From NCBI GenBank assembly GCA_024449915.1, contig JAMZAV010001051.1, forward strand, positions 124,001-188,000: 64,000 bases of DNA, written 5' to 3'. Origin of the DNA: Sweltsa coloradensis (lineage: Eukaryota; Arthropoda; Insecta; Plecoptera; Chloroperlidae). Shown piece after piece: positions 44,966 to 55,306 of this stretch (position 1 is its first letter; each line of letters opens with the position of its first letter). The translations under genes and the position numbers were made by a program. The notes under the pieces were generated by a model. The model did not search any database. It was not told where the DNA came from and saw only the letters and a list, made by a program, of their open reading frames with translations.

Positions 44966-46364
44966 GTGAACCTTAAATCAAATCACACATCCCTACCCGA
45001 AGATGTTATTATTGCGACTATAGATGTAACATCACTCTACACAAATATCCCCACAGAACATGGCTTGGCTGCGATGGAGCACTTTCTTAACACTCGTCCC
45101 GCGGATTCCGTACCAGAGACAGACTTCCTCATCTCTTTGGCCGAAATGGTACTTAACAACAACAACTTCCGTTTCCAGGACCGCCACTACCTTCAAGTAA
45201 AAGGTACAGCTATGGGTACAAGAATGGCACCATCTTATGCCAACCTGTACATGGGCAAACTAGAGGAAGACTATCTGTCAACTCAAAAACACACACCCAT
45301 CTGTTGGCTCAGGTTCATCGATGACATCTACGTAGTGTGGACCCATGGAGAGAAGTCATTCAACACTTTTCTAAACGGCCTCAACAACACCTATGCCGTC
45401 AAGTTCACGTGGCAAATCTCTCGCCATCACGTCACATTTCTTGACGTCGACGTGTACGTAGAAAATGGTTCATTCCGCACGGACGTACATTTTAAGCCCA
45501 CAAATCACCTCCAGTATCTACACTACGAGAGCTGTCACCCGCTCTACACCAAACGCGCTTTACCCAACTTCCTTGCGACGCGGGGAAAACGCATGTGCAG
45601 CACCGAGGAGGATCGAACCAAGTACTGCGACCGAATTACGCGGGCCTTCATCGACAGAGGATACCCTGAAAAAGACGTCAGAAGACGAGTTGAGAAACCC
45701 ACGTCGAAAGGAAGCAGTCTGGTGCCAGACAACACTCTACCCCTCGTTACGCAATGGCACCCAGGACTTCACGTTCTCAATGGCATCCTTAAGAGTGGAC
45801 ACCACATCTTGTCTGGCTCAACTAGGACACAAGATCTAATGCCAACAGTGCCCCGCGTAGCTTTCAGACGCCCCCCCAATCAAAAGGACCTTCTTGTTCA
45901 ACGAGACCCTATGATTGGCACAAGTGGCGACGATAGGGAACCTGACGGGTCCTTTCCGTGTAAAAGACCTCGATGCAAAACTTGCCCTATCCACCCAGCC
46001 ACTACGTCATTCACAGCTGGAGCCACAAACAAGAACCTACCCCATTAGAGGCCATCACAACTGTGCCTCCACTGACGTCATTTACCAGCTCAAGTGTAAC
46101 CTGTGTCCAGCTGAATACATTGGCCTAACGAGTAACCTTCTTAGCAATAGAATGGCTGGCCATAGGTGTGACACAGACACCCACAAGAAGCCGAAACCTG
46201 TGCCCACTCACGCAGGAACCCATGACCTCCGGTTCGACGATTGCTACACTACACGAGTAGTTCGATCGCTCCCGGGCGCAACCGACAGAGAGTTAAGGTC
46301 CATGGAGCTCGCTCATCAATGGATAACTAAATCTCGCAACAAACCTAACTTAAACCTACGCTAA
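44966..46364 (+). pseudogene. Penelope-like element B: RT and GIY-YIG endonuclease (Neptune-like)
   Basis: The plus-strand RT begins inside motif A (VIIATIDVTSLYTNIPTEHG), then GTAMGTRMAPSYANLYMGKL (motif B), LRFIDDIYVVW (motif C, intact FIDD), VTFLDVDVYV and FKPTNHLQYL. A Cys-rich linker PCKRPRCKTCPIH precedes a GIY-YIG nuclease (VIYQLKCNLCPAEYIGLTSN, then ATDRELRSMELAHQWITKSR). A single frameshift near 46,035 separates the two. The Cys linker is a feature I associate with Neptune-type Penelope elements (inferred). It is 5'-truncated, with the frame opening only at 44,966. Confidence 0.88.
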
Positions 46365-46369
46365 ACTCA

Positions 46370-46612
46370 CACAATCACACATTCATACACACTCACATAC
46401 ACTCACACACTCACTCACTCGCTCATTCACTCACACACTCATTCACTCACTCATACTCACACACTCACTCACTCACTCACTCACTCACTCACTCACTCAC
46501 TCACTCACTGACTCACACACTCACTCACTCACTCATTGACTCACTCACTCACTCACTTACTCACTCACTCACTCGCTCACTCACAAACACACACACACAC
46601 ACACACACACGC
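46370..46612. repeat. (CACT)n / (CA)n microsatellite
   Basis: About 210 bases of CACT/CATT repeats with variants, then (CA)n at 46,586-46,610, directly after the Penelope-like element B stop codon. The open frame across it (Thr-His-Ser-Leu) is an artefact. Confidence 0.95.
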
Positions 46613-46721
46613 ACTCATGTGCACGTATTGGAGACCCTCTAGCCACCCTCCACCCCCACTTCTTCTTCTACCCCCCCCCTACTCTAACCTCTCCTGGTCA
46701 ACAGCTTCGCAGACCAGAACG

Positions 46722-46748
46722 ACCGAAGAAGGCAAGGCCGAAACGTCT
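46722..46748 (+). ncRNA. Degenerate hammerhead-like motif
   Basis: CCGAAGA, stem AGGC-AA-GGCC and GAAACGTC resemble CUGANGA, stem II and GAAA, with a C in place of the conserved U at position 2. It lies 3' of element B, where such a motif is expected. Probably inactive. Confidence 0.4.
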
Positions 46749-46957
46749 CGTGACTATTTAGTAATAAGTTTGTGTATATTTTTATCTGTGTTCAACTATG
46801 GCAGCCACCTCTACATCTCAGGTAAGCTGTTGACTCCTATCTCTATCCACATTGATTATACCTAGCCTGTTGGCAACTACCTATTATATACATATATTAT
46901 TTGACGAGTGTATTAAACTACTAACCGAGGTCTATATTTTTAACACTTACTGGTGTG

Positions 46958-46990
46958 AATTTTCGGAGACGTCCGTCTCCATCGTCAGAC
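46958..46990 (-). ncRNA. Hammerhead-like motif
   Basis: The minus strand reads CTGACGA, stem GGAGACGGACGTCTCC, then GAAAATTCAC. The core CUGANGA (N = C) and GAAA flank a 5-6-bp stem II. It is similar to, but distinct from, the motifs at 40,541 and 44,561. Confidence 0.5.
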
Positions 46991-46994
46991 ACTG

Positions 46995-47770
46995 ACACAC
47001 TGGCAATCTCACTGTGTTTCCGGAGGCTTCCACCCATGTTGTTGTGCCCTAGTGACTTCTTCCCTGACTAGATTGCGCCATATGGGGCTGAATTCTTTTG
47101 TGGCCTGGCTAATTACATTTTCAACATTGAGGTAAACCGTTAGTATCGTATTAACCATTAATTGTATGGGTGTGTGTGTGGGGGAAATCCTGGTTCTATT
47201 CATTTATGTGTATCGATTTCGAGTTAACAAAAATTGCGTAAATTCACAAATAATTAATTAATTACAATACTAGAAGTTTAATATTTTTCAAGCAAAATTA
47301 GATTTTGTGAGGGGCCCGTCCAAACTATTATTGCTTGTGCACTTCTCTGCTATACTAGCTATAATTTCCACTTTGTTGATTTCATTGGTAGCATTGATAT
47401 TCCATAGCAACAACATAAATATGATCTAGAAAATGAACAAATAAGAAAGAAGTTCGTGGTATTTGGACGGACCCTCCAACGCAAAGGATAATTCCTAATC
47501 TCTATAAAAAATAAATTGGACATTGGTGAAACAAACTCATATTCCGGATTTAAAATATTTTGAGTGTGCTGATATCTCACCATATTATTTGTGTTGTGTG
47601 TTGTTGTTGAGTGGGTTATGTTTTTCACGTTTCTATGAAATGTTATAGAAGTTATTAATATTATAATTGCTCGTTCAGTTGCACGTAGACTGCAGATATC
47701 AGCAACCTGAAAATCTAGCACGCGTTCATTCATCTAGCTATAGCTACTATGAACATTCAATACACCAGAT
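46995..47770. other. Intron sequence without recognised content
   Basis: No domain or repeat could be assigned. Open frames at 47,009-47,203 and 47,359-47,733 (minus) show no conserved motif. Confidence 0.45.
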
Positions 47771-47775
47771 TGTAG

Positions 47776-48318
47776 CTAGGCCGTTTAGCGAATGCGTTTC
47801 TAGTCGCGTCTATGGATGAGTTTTTCTGATTTATTAAAACTTATATGAGTATAAAAGGTTCAAAAGGCCCACTGACAATTTCATCCAGATCGAAGTAGCA
47901 GTGTAAAGCCCATTACAGAGCTCAAAATCAAAACTTTTAATTAGAAAAATTGAATTGTACGATTATTACAAGAATAGTTTCTGCAATTGTATCTTAATTC
48001 GTTTATTATCAAATAATGATGGTTAAGAACGTTCCGTGAAATTGTCTTCAAAATTGGAGACCCCAGTTGTCCTGTAAAGAGCTAAGAATCAAGCAAACGT
48101 TTGAACTAAAAATAGAAAATAATCATTAAGCGACGATATTCACAAGATATAGTACTTCGATACAAAACAAAAACCGTTGCATGCCTATGTTCGGAGATTT
48201 AGAAAGACCCCTCAAAATTTGTCATCAAGATCAGATCAGCCGTATAGACGGTAGATGGAAAACACATAATAAAAACCATTAAAAAAATGTATATTTCTAT
48301 CAAGTTAGTCAAATGAGT
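47776..48318 (-). mobile_element. Helentron-like subfamily 1, old diverged copy
   Basis: Starts CTAGGCCGTTTAGCGAATGC, then TAGTCGCGTCTATGGATGAG, and ends with TCAAATGAGTGAAGG. Landmarks GGAGATTTAGAAAGACCCC and TAGACGGTAGATGGAAAA match the family with many substitutions. The flanking base is G rather than A. It ends about 50 bp before the acceptor of P450 exon 6. Confidence 0.45.
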
Positions 48319-48369
48319 GAAGGCTGCTGCTTGCTACTCTTATCAAATTAATGTGTTCTTTTATTTTAG

Positions 48370-48570
48370 GTTATAAAGTCTCGTCGCGCGGAGCTGGTAA
48401 AAGACCGCGCTACTACTGCCAAAGGAAGCGACAGTGGGGCCCCTCAAGTGTCAGAGTACGGGACAAAACGTAGACTCGCTTTCCTCGACCTTCTCATTGA
48501 GTCAACGTTCGAGGGCTCGGAGATGACAGACGAGAACATCAGGGAGGAGGTTGACACATTTATGTTCGAG
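48370..48570 (+). CDS. CYP4-family P450 exon 6 of those visible (before I-helix)
   Basis: 201 nt, 67 codons, phase 0 at both ends, acceptor TTTTATTTTAG, donor GTCAGT. The peptide opens [10 protein letters not shown], carries [20 protein letters not shown] and ends [14 protein letters not shown], the H-helix and start of the I helix ([23 protein letters not shown] in CYP4). It joins exactly to GHDTT on exon 7. The last 57 nt of coding sequence plus the donor and 11 following bases are the founding unit of the 74-bp array that begins inside this exon. The first donor, at 48,571, is the one that preserves the protein. Confidence 0.94.
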
Positions 48571-51500
48571 GTCAGTCTGTATTCGAGGGCTCGGAGATGA
48601 CAGACGGGAACATCAGGGAGGAGGTTGACACATTTATGTTCGAGGTCAGTCTGTATTCGAGGGCTCGGAGATGACAGACGAGAACATCAGGGAGGAGGTT
48701 GACACATTTATGTTCGAGGTCAGTCTGTATTCGAGGGCTCGGAGATGACAGACGGGAACATCAGGGAGGAGGTTGACACATTTATGTTCGAGGTCATTCT
48801 GTATTCGAGGGCTCGGAGATGAAGCGAGAACATCAAGGAGGAGGGTGACACATTTATGTTCGAGGTCAGTCTGTATTCGAGGCTCGGAGATGACAGACGA
48901 GAACATCAGGGAGGAGGTTGACACATTTATGTTCGAGGTCAGTCTGTATTCGAGGGCTCGGAGATGACAGACGAGAACATCAGGGAGGAGGTTGACACAT
49001 TTATGTTCGAGGTCAGTCTGTATTCGAGGGCTCGGAGATGACAGACGGGAACATCAGGGAGGAGGTTGACACATTTATGTTCGGGACAGTCAGTATTCGA
49101 AAGGGCTCGGAGATGACAGACGAGAACATCAGGGAGGAGGTTGACACATTTATGTTCGAGGTCAGTCTGTATTCGAGGGCTCGGAGATGACAGACGAGAA
49201 CATCAGGAGGAGGTTGACACATTTATGTTCGAGGTCAGTCTGTATTCGAGGGGTCGGAGATGACAGACGAGAACATCAGGGAGGAGGTTGACACATTTAT
49301 GTTCGAGGTCAGTCTTTATTCGAGGGCTCGGAGATGACAGACGAGAACATCAGGGAGGAGGTTGACACATTTATGTTCGAGGTCAGTCTGTATTCGAGGG
49401 CTCGGAGATGACAGACGAGAACATCAGGGAGGAGGTCGACACATTTATGTTCGAGGTCAGTCTGTATTCGAGGGCTCGGAGATGACAGACGAGAACATCA
49501 GGGAGGAGGTTGACACATTTATGTTCGAGGTCAGTCTGTATTCGAGGGCTCGGAGATGACAGACGAGAACATCAGGGAGGAGGTTGACACATTTATGTTC
49601 GAGGTCAGTCTGTATTCGAGGGCTCGAGATGTCAGACGGGACATCAGGGAGGAGGTGACACATTTATGTTCGAGGTCAGTCTGTATTCGAGGGCTCGGAG
49701 ATGACAGACGAGAACATCAGGGAGGAGGTTGACACATTTATGTTCGAGGTCAGTCTGTATTCGAGGGCTCGGAGATGACAGACGAGAACATCAGGGAGGA
49801 GGTTGACACATTTATGTTCGAGGTCAGTCTGTATTCGAGGGCTCGGAGATGACAGACGAGAACATCAGGGAGGAGGTTGACACATTTATGTTTGAGGTCA
49901 GTCTGTATTCGAGGGCTCGGAGATGACAGACGAAACAACAGGGAGGAGGTTGACACATTTATGTTCGAGGTCAGTCTGTATTCGAGGGCTCGGAGATGAC
50001 AGACGAGAACATCAGGGAGGAGGTTGACACATTTATGTTCGAGGTCAGTCTGTATTCGAGGGCTCGAGATGACAGACGAGAACATCAGGAGGAGGTTGAC
50101 ACATTTATGTTCGAGGTCAGTCTGTATTCGAGGGCTCGGAGATGACAGACGAGAACATCAGGGAGGAGGTTGACACATTTATGTTCGAGGTCAGTCTGTA
50201 TTCGAGGGCTCGGAGATGACAGACGAGAACATCAGGAAGGAGGTTGACACATTTATGTTCGAGGTCAGTCTGTATTCGAGGGCTCGGAGATGACAGACGG
50301 AACATCAGGAGGAGGTCGACACATTTATGTTCGAGGTCAGTCGTATTCGAGGGCTCGGAGATGACAGACGAGAAACATCAGGGAGGAGGTTGACACATTT
50401 ATGTTCGAGGTCAGTCTGTATTCAGAGGCTCGGAGATGACAGACGAGAACATCAGGAGGAGGTTGACACATTTATGTTCGAGGTCAGTCTGTATTCGAGG
50501 GCTCGGAGATGACAGACGAGAACATCAGGGAGGAGGTTGACACATTTATGTTCGAGTTCAGTCTGTATTCAGGCTCGGGATGACAGACGAAACATCAGGG
50601 AGGAGGTTGACACATTAATGTTCAAGGTCAGTCTGTATTCGAGGGCTCGGAGATGACAGACGAGTACATCAGGGAGGAGTGTTGACACATTTATGTTCGA
50701 GGTCAGTCTGTATTCGAGGGCTCGGAGATGACAGACGAGAACATCAGGGAGGAGGTTGACACATTTATGTTCGAGGTCAGTCTGTATTCGAGGCTCGGAG
50801 ATGACAGACGAGAACATCAGGGAGGAGGTTGACACATTTATGTTCGAGGTCAGTCTGTATTCGAGGGCTCGGAGATGACAGACGAGAACATCAGGGAGGA
50901 GGTTGACACATTTATGTTCGAGGTCAGTCTGTATTCGAGGGCTCGGAGATGACAGACGAGAACATCAGGGAGGAGGTTGACACATTTATGTTCGAGGTCA
51001 GTCTGTATTCGAGGGCTCGGAGATGACAGACGAGAACATCGGAGGAGGTTGACACATTTATGTCGAGGTCCGTCTGTATCGAGGGCTCGGAGATGAGAAC
51101 GAGACATCAGGGAGGAGGTTGACACTTTATGTTCGAGGTCATTCTGTATATCGAGGCTCGAATGATAGACGAGAACATCAGGAGGAGTTGAACATTTATG
51201 TTCGAGGTCCAGTCTGTATTCGAGGCTCGAGATGACAGACGAGAACATCAGGAGGAGGTTGACCATTTATGTTCGCGTCATCTGTATTCGCAGGGCTTCG
51301 GAGATGACAGACGAGGAAACATCAGGAGGAGGTTGACAATTTGTTCGAGGTCAGTCTGTATTCGGGGCTCGGGATGACAGACGAGAACATCAGGGGGGAG
51401 GTTGACCAAATTTTTGTTCGAGGTCAGTCTGTATTTTGAGGGTTGGAGATTTACAGACGAAGAATCAGGGAGGGGAGGTGAACTTTTTTTTTTTTTCGAG

Positions 51501-52708
51501 GTCAGTCTGTATTCGAGGGGTCGGGGATGACAGACGAGAACATCAGGGGGGAGGGTTTAACATTTTTTGTTCGAGGCATCGTATTTGGGGCTCGGAGAGG
51601 GGCAGACGAGAGAATCAGGGAGGAGGGTTTACACTTTTTTGTTCGACATCTGTATTCGAGGGGTTGGGGGATGAAAAGACGAGAACATCAGGGGAGGTTG
51701 ACACATTTTGTTTGAGGGTATCTGTATTCGAGGGTCGGAGATGACAACGAGAAAATCAGGGGGAGGGTTTACACATTTATGTTCGAGGGCAGTCGTTTCG
51801 GGGCTCGGAGATAGAGACAAAAATCAGGGAGGGGGTTGAACATTTATGTTGAGGTCAGTCTGTATTCGAGGCTCGGGGTGAGAGCGAGAACATCGGGAGG
51901 GGGTTGCACATTTATGTTCGAGGTCAGTCTTATTTGAGGGCTCGGAGATGACAGACGGAAAATCAGGGAGGGGGGTTGACAATTTATGTTTTGAGGGCAT
52001 CTGTATTCGAGGGCTCGGAGATGACAGACGGAAAATCAGGGAGGGGGTTGACACATTTTTTTCGGGCAGTCTGTATTCGAGGGCTCGGAGATGAAGACGA
52101 ACATCAGGGAGGAGGTTTTACACATTTATGTTCGAGGGCAGTCTGTATTCGAGGCTCGGGATACAGACGAGAACATCAGGGAAGGTTGCACATTTTATGT
52201 TCGAGTCATCTGTATTCGAGGGCACGGGATACATGGAAACATCAGGGAGGAGGTTGACAATTTTTGTTCGAGGTCAGTCTGTATTCGAGGGCTCGAGATG
52301 CAGACGAGAAATCAGGAAAGGTTTTTCACATTTTTTCGAGGTCAGTCTGTATTCGGGGCTCGGGGATGACAACGAGAACATCAGGGAGGAGGTTGAACTT
52401 TATGTTCGAGGTCAGTCTGTATTCGAGGGCTGGAGTGACAGCGGGAAAAAGGGGGGGAGGTTACACATTTTTGTTGGGTCAGTCTGTTTCGGGGCTCGGA
52501 GACGACGAGAACATCAGGGAGGAGGTTGACACATTTAGTTCGAGGGCGTCGTATTTGAGGGCTCGGAAGACAACGAGAACATCAGGGAGGAGGGTTAACA
52601 TTTATGTTCGAGGTCAGTCTGTATTCGAGGGGTCGGAGAGACAGACGGAACATCAGGGAAAGGGGGTTGACACATTTTGTTTCGAGGTCAGTTCCGTATT
52701 TGAGGGGT
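48514..52708. repeat. 74-bp tandem array derived from a P450 exon/intron boundary
   Basis: The period is 74 (GGCTCGG starts at 48,514 and 48,588, and so on), about 55-57 units. Each unit is the last 57 nt of exon 6, starting GGCTCGGAGATGAC and ending TTTATGTTCGAG, plus the donor GTCAGT and TCTGTATTCGAG. The first ~34 units (to about 51,030) are nearly identical, with single-base indels. From about 51,050 to the end, units decay with many indels and expanded homopolymers. Every unit therefore carries a copy of the splice donor but no acceptor. Because 74 is not a multiple of three, the array cannot code through. Open frames on both strands are artefacts. Confidence 0.97.
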
Positions 52709-53270
52709 CCTCCTTTAACAACATACCCAGAGACCGTGGTAATTTTATCAAATCTCTGACCGCGCTCCCTTCCTATGCAATTTGTCGTGGAGGCACTTCC
52801 CCGGGCCCCCCCCCTAAAAGGGAACCTCTTTTTAAAAACTTTTTTTATATTCCTGTTCTACAGAACAGTCCCACTCTACCCATCATAAACCTCCGGTGCC
52901 AGTGGCCTTGCCACTGCAGATCTCAAACTCAATGCGTGCCCTCAGTCTTTATTTACCTTTGTACACATAAAATCGAATGTTACTCAAATGTCAAGGAAAC
53001 CAGGGTTGAAACACTCAAGAGGTATGGATGAAATACAGGGATCTCTTCTTGCAAAACGTACATCTAATTTTAATTCCCCTAGACTTTTAAATAATCGAAT
53101 CCCCCTCTTTCGGTATCTTTCCCCCTTAAATAAACTGCAAAATTAATTTCCACTTACACACATATATGGAATACATCCGACATGATATTTCTTTGGTCAA
53201 TCTTCTTCCTATCATCATTCTCTAAAATATATGAAGTAATCATGCACGATCGTTGGCTCTTCTATGTTCA
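52709..53270. other. Intron sequence
   Basis: No gene or repeat recognised between the 74-bp array and the LINE fragment. Some homopolymer-rich text (CCCCCCC, TTTTTAAAAAC) may be low-quality consensus. Confidence 0.45.
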
Positions 53271-53571
53271 ATACCGCAACATGCTTTCTCCCAGCCAGAT
53301 TGGCTTTAAAACGTAACCATCACTCTTCAACTTTCTTTCTCCCATCTACTCTGCTCTGGATAAAGGAGGAAGGCCGTGGTAATGTTCTACAATCTGAGCT
53401 ATGCCTTGGCACCACCAACCAAATTATTCTTCTCGACAAAGTGTCAACCTTGGGAATCAGAGGAGAAAGGCGCTTCGGGGGCATGCGAAGCGATCAGTCG
53501 CAATTAAAAAACTGCGGGTCGTGGGGGTTGTCTAAAAAAAAACCCTGGTACATAATTTTTTACCCGCTTAT

Positions 53572-54110
53572 ATGGGTAGGTCCCCCCTTTTATCCCCCGG
53601 GAAAACCGCAGCAGATGTGGAAAGACGAAGCAGGAGACAGACCCTTGCCACCCCATGTATGGACACCAACAGGCGGCAAAACGACTTTTCGAGAAAGAGC
53701 TTGTTGACCAGAACTCACTTGCTTAGAAGTTTTCCAGAGGCAAATCATGTCGCCCACTGGAATAGCGAACTGCCTGCACCGAACATTGCACCAAGGGAAG
53801 AGATCGCTCAAGGTGGTAAATGTCCCTTCGCGGTTTGGCGGACATTAAACCGATTAAGAACTGGAGTGCCGAGAAGCGGGACCGTCATGCATAAGTGGGG
53901 CCTTCTACCAGCTGGCCAAGAGCCCATGTGTGAGTGCAGACAGGTACAGGATCCGAGTCACCTCCTGGTTTGCCCCGCCTCGACGAGCCATGTACCCTGC
54001 GCGATCACCCTGCGCAATATCTTGGAAGCAAATGCGAAAGGAATGGCTGTTGCAATTTTTTTGAAATATTGTGTTTAACCGGACACGGAAAGTAAGTAAG
54101 TAACGTCTGA
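53572..54110 (+). pseudogene. Non-LTR retrotransposon (LINE) 3' end
   Basis: The plus-strand frame encodes HWNSELPAPNIAPREEIAQG, then WRTLNRLRTGVPRSGTVMHK and WGLLPAGQEPMCECRQVQDP, then SHLLVCPAS. The pattern W--LNRLRTG----------WG------C-CG--QD--H---CP is the zinc-knuckle-like C-terminus of many LINE second ORFs. The stop codon is at 54,076, followed by a (GTAA)n tail near 54,092-54,103, as at LINE 3' ends. RT and endonuclease are absent, consistent with 5' truncation. The upstream frame (53,264-53,707) may be a degraded continuation. Confidence 0.7.
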
Positions 54111-54315
54111 GCAAACAACCAGCGTGTTAGTAGAATGCTCTGGTGGTCAAATATAGAACTTTGTCGTGCTGGGGTCAGGTATGACCCGGGTAACCTGGAC
54201 AGTAATAAATCACAAAACTACACACAAAAACACTCAAAAACACTAAAATTGTCTCAACGTTTCTGTTTTCTTATAATTTATCATTTGAGTTGACGTTGAC
54301 CTTGTTTGTGCCTAG

Positions 54316-54384
54316 GGTCATGACACAACAGCGGCCGGCATCACCTACACCATCTGGCTGCTGTCCTGGCACCCAGAGATACAG
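54316..54384 (+). CDS. CYP4-family P450 exon 7 of those visible (I-helix)
   Basis: 69 nt, 23 codons, phase 0 on both sides, acceptor GTGCCTAG, donor GTTAGT. The peptide GHDTTAAGITYTIWLLSWHP followed by EIQ is the I-helix oxygen-activation motif (A/G)GX(D/E)TT with Asp and two Thr present, then the CYP4 WxLyxLxxHPexQ pattern. All catalytic residues are intact. It lies 5.7 kb after exon 6; the 74-bp array and a LINE 3' fragment occupy that intron. Confidence 0.95.
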
Positions 54385-55015
54385 GTTAGTGAGACTGTTT
54401 CATATGGTTTTACAGGTAGAAAAAATAATCTATTTGAAAATTATAAAAGTTCTCTAGTAGGAATAATACAAAATGTATTGTTGATTGAGGAGCTCTTTGC
54501 ACAAAAACTACTGTCACCGATACACTGACCCATTTTATATTCATTTATCCTCACAGAAATTGATGTAATAGTTTGGAAATATACAAACTAAGCAAATTTT
54601 AACTATAAATAAAGCAGTTTTAATTTATTTGGTTTAAATGCTCCGCAAACGTTATATGAGACACTCTATAAGAAAGGTGGTGTGGAGAGGATGGACCCAT
54701 GCCGGAGAGATTCAGCCACCTATATGGGATGCGGGATTGGTGGGAAGAAGGGTTTCTCTCGTCGAGATCATCGTCGTCGTTGTCGGGGCGGTCGTCAAAG
54801 GGTTAGACAAGGAACTGCCAGACGACGCTTGTTATTTTTTAGAGTAAAATGCACCCGTACCTACTAGCTGGTATTTGTGAGATGACATTACCTCGTTTTT
54901 CGCCTTGTACAATCGACAGAGTAATGTACCCTGGACCAAATTCTACACCATGCCCAGAAGAGAGAGAAATAAATCCAAAACAATTGTTGAATAATACATG
55001 CATTTCTGTGTCCAG
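54385..55015. other. P450 intron 7, no element recognised
   Basis: The 631-bp intron between the I-helix and K-helix exons. Open frames of 60-84 codons on both strands show no domain. Confidence 0.6.
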
Positions 55016-55187
55016 GAGGCTGTATTTCAGGAGCTGGATCAAGTATGGCCGGACTGTCACGAGACTCTCACTTACCAGAAGATACACGAACTCAAACTCC
55101 TAGAGCGAGTTATCAAGGAGACCCTAAGGCTCTACCCCAGCGTGCCGTTCTTTGGCAGGGAGCTATCAGAGGACACAGTGTTGAGTG
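55016..55187 (+). CDS. CYP4-family P450 exon 8 of those visible (K-helix)
   Basis: 172 nt between acceptor TGTCCAG and donor GTCAGT, 57 codons plus one base (phase 1). The peptide starts EAVFQELDQVWPD, then HELKLLERVIKETLRLYPSV and PFFGRELSEDTVLS. ETLR is the invariant ExxR of the K helix that salt-bridges in the heme-binding core, and LRLYPSVP-F-R is typical CYP4. The intron before it is only 631 bp. The intron after it is 8.6 kb and carries a nested Penelope plus BEL/Pao insertion. Confidence 0.95.
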
Positions 55188-55306
55188 GTCAGTACTTAAT
55201 AGGACAGGTTACAGAAGAGAAGATTATCACATAGTAATTTAATTTTTTTGAATGAATGTATAGCAAAAATATTATACACCAGAACCTGTTAACCGGAAAA
55301 TATTAA

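Noticed and set aside
48646..52257. Many open frames on both strands through the 74-bp array
   Set aside because: They are readings of the repeat unit in shifted frames; only the first 57 nt of the unit, in exon 6, is coding.
48514..52708. CRISPR-like array
   Set aside because: The repeat is uninterrupted with no variable spacers, the sequence is eukaryotic, and the unit is an exon fragment.
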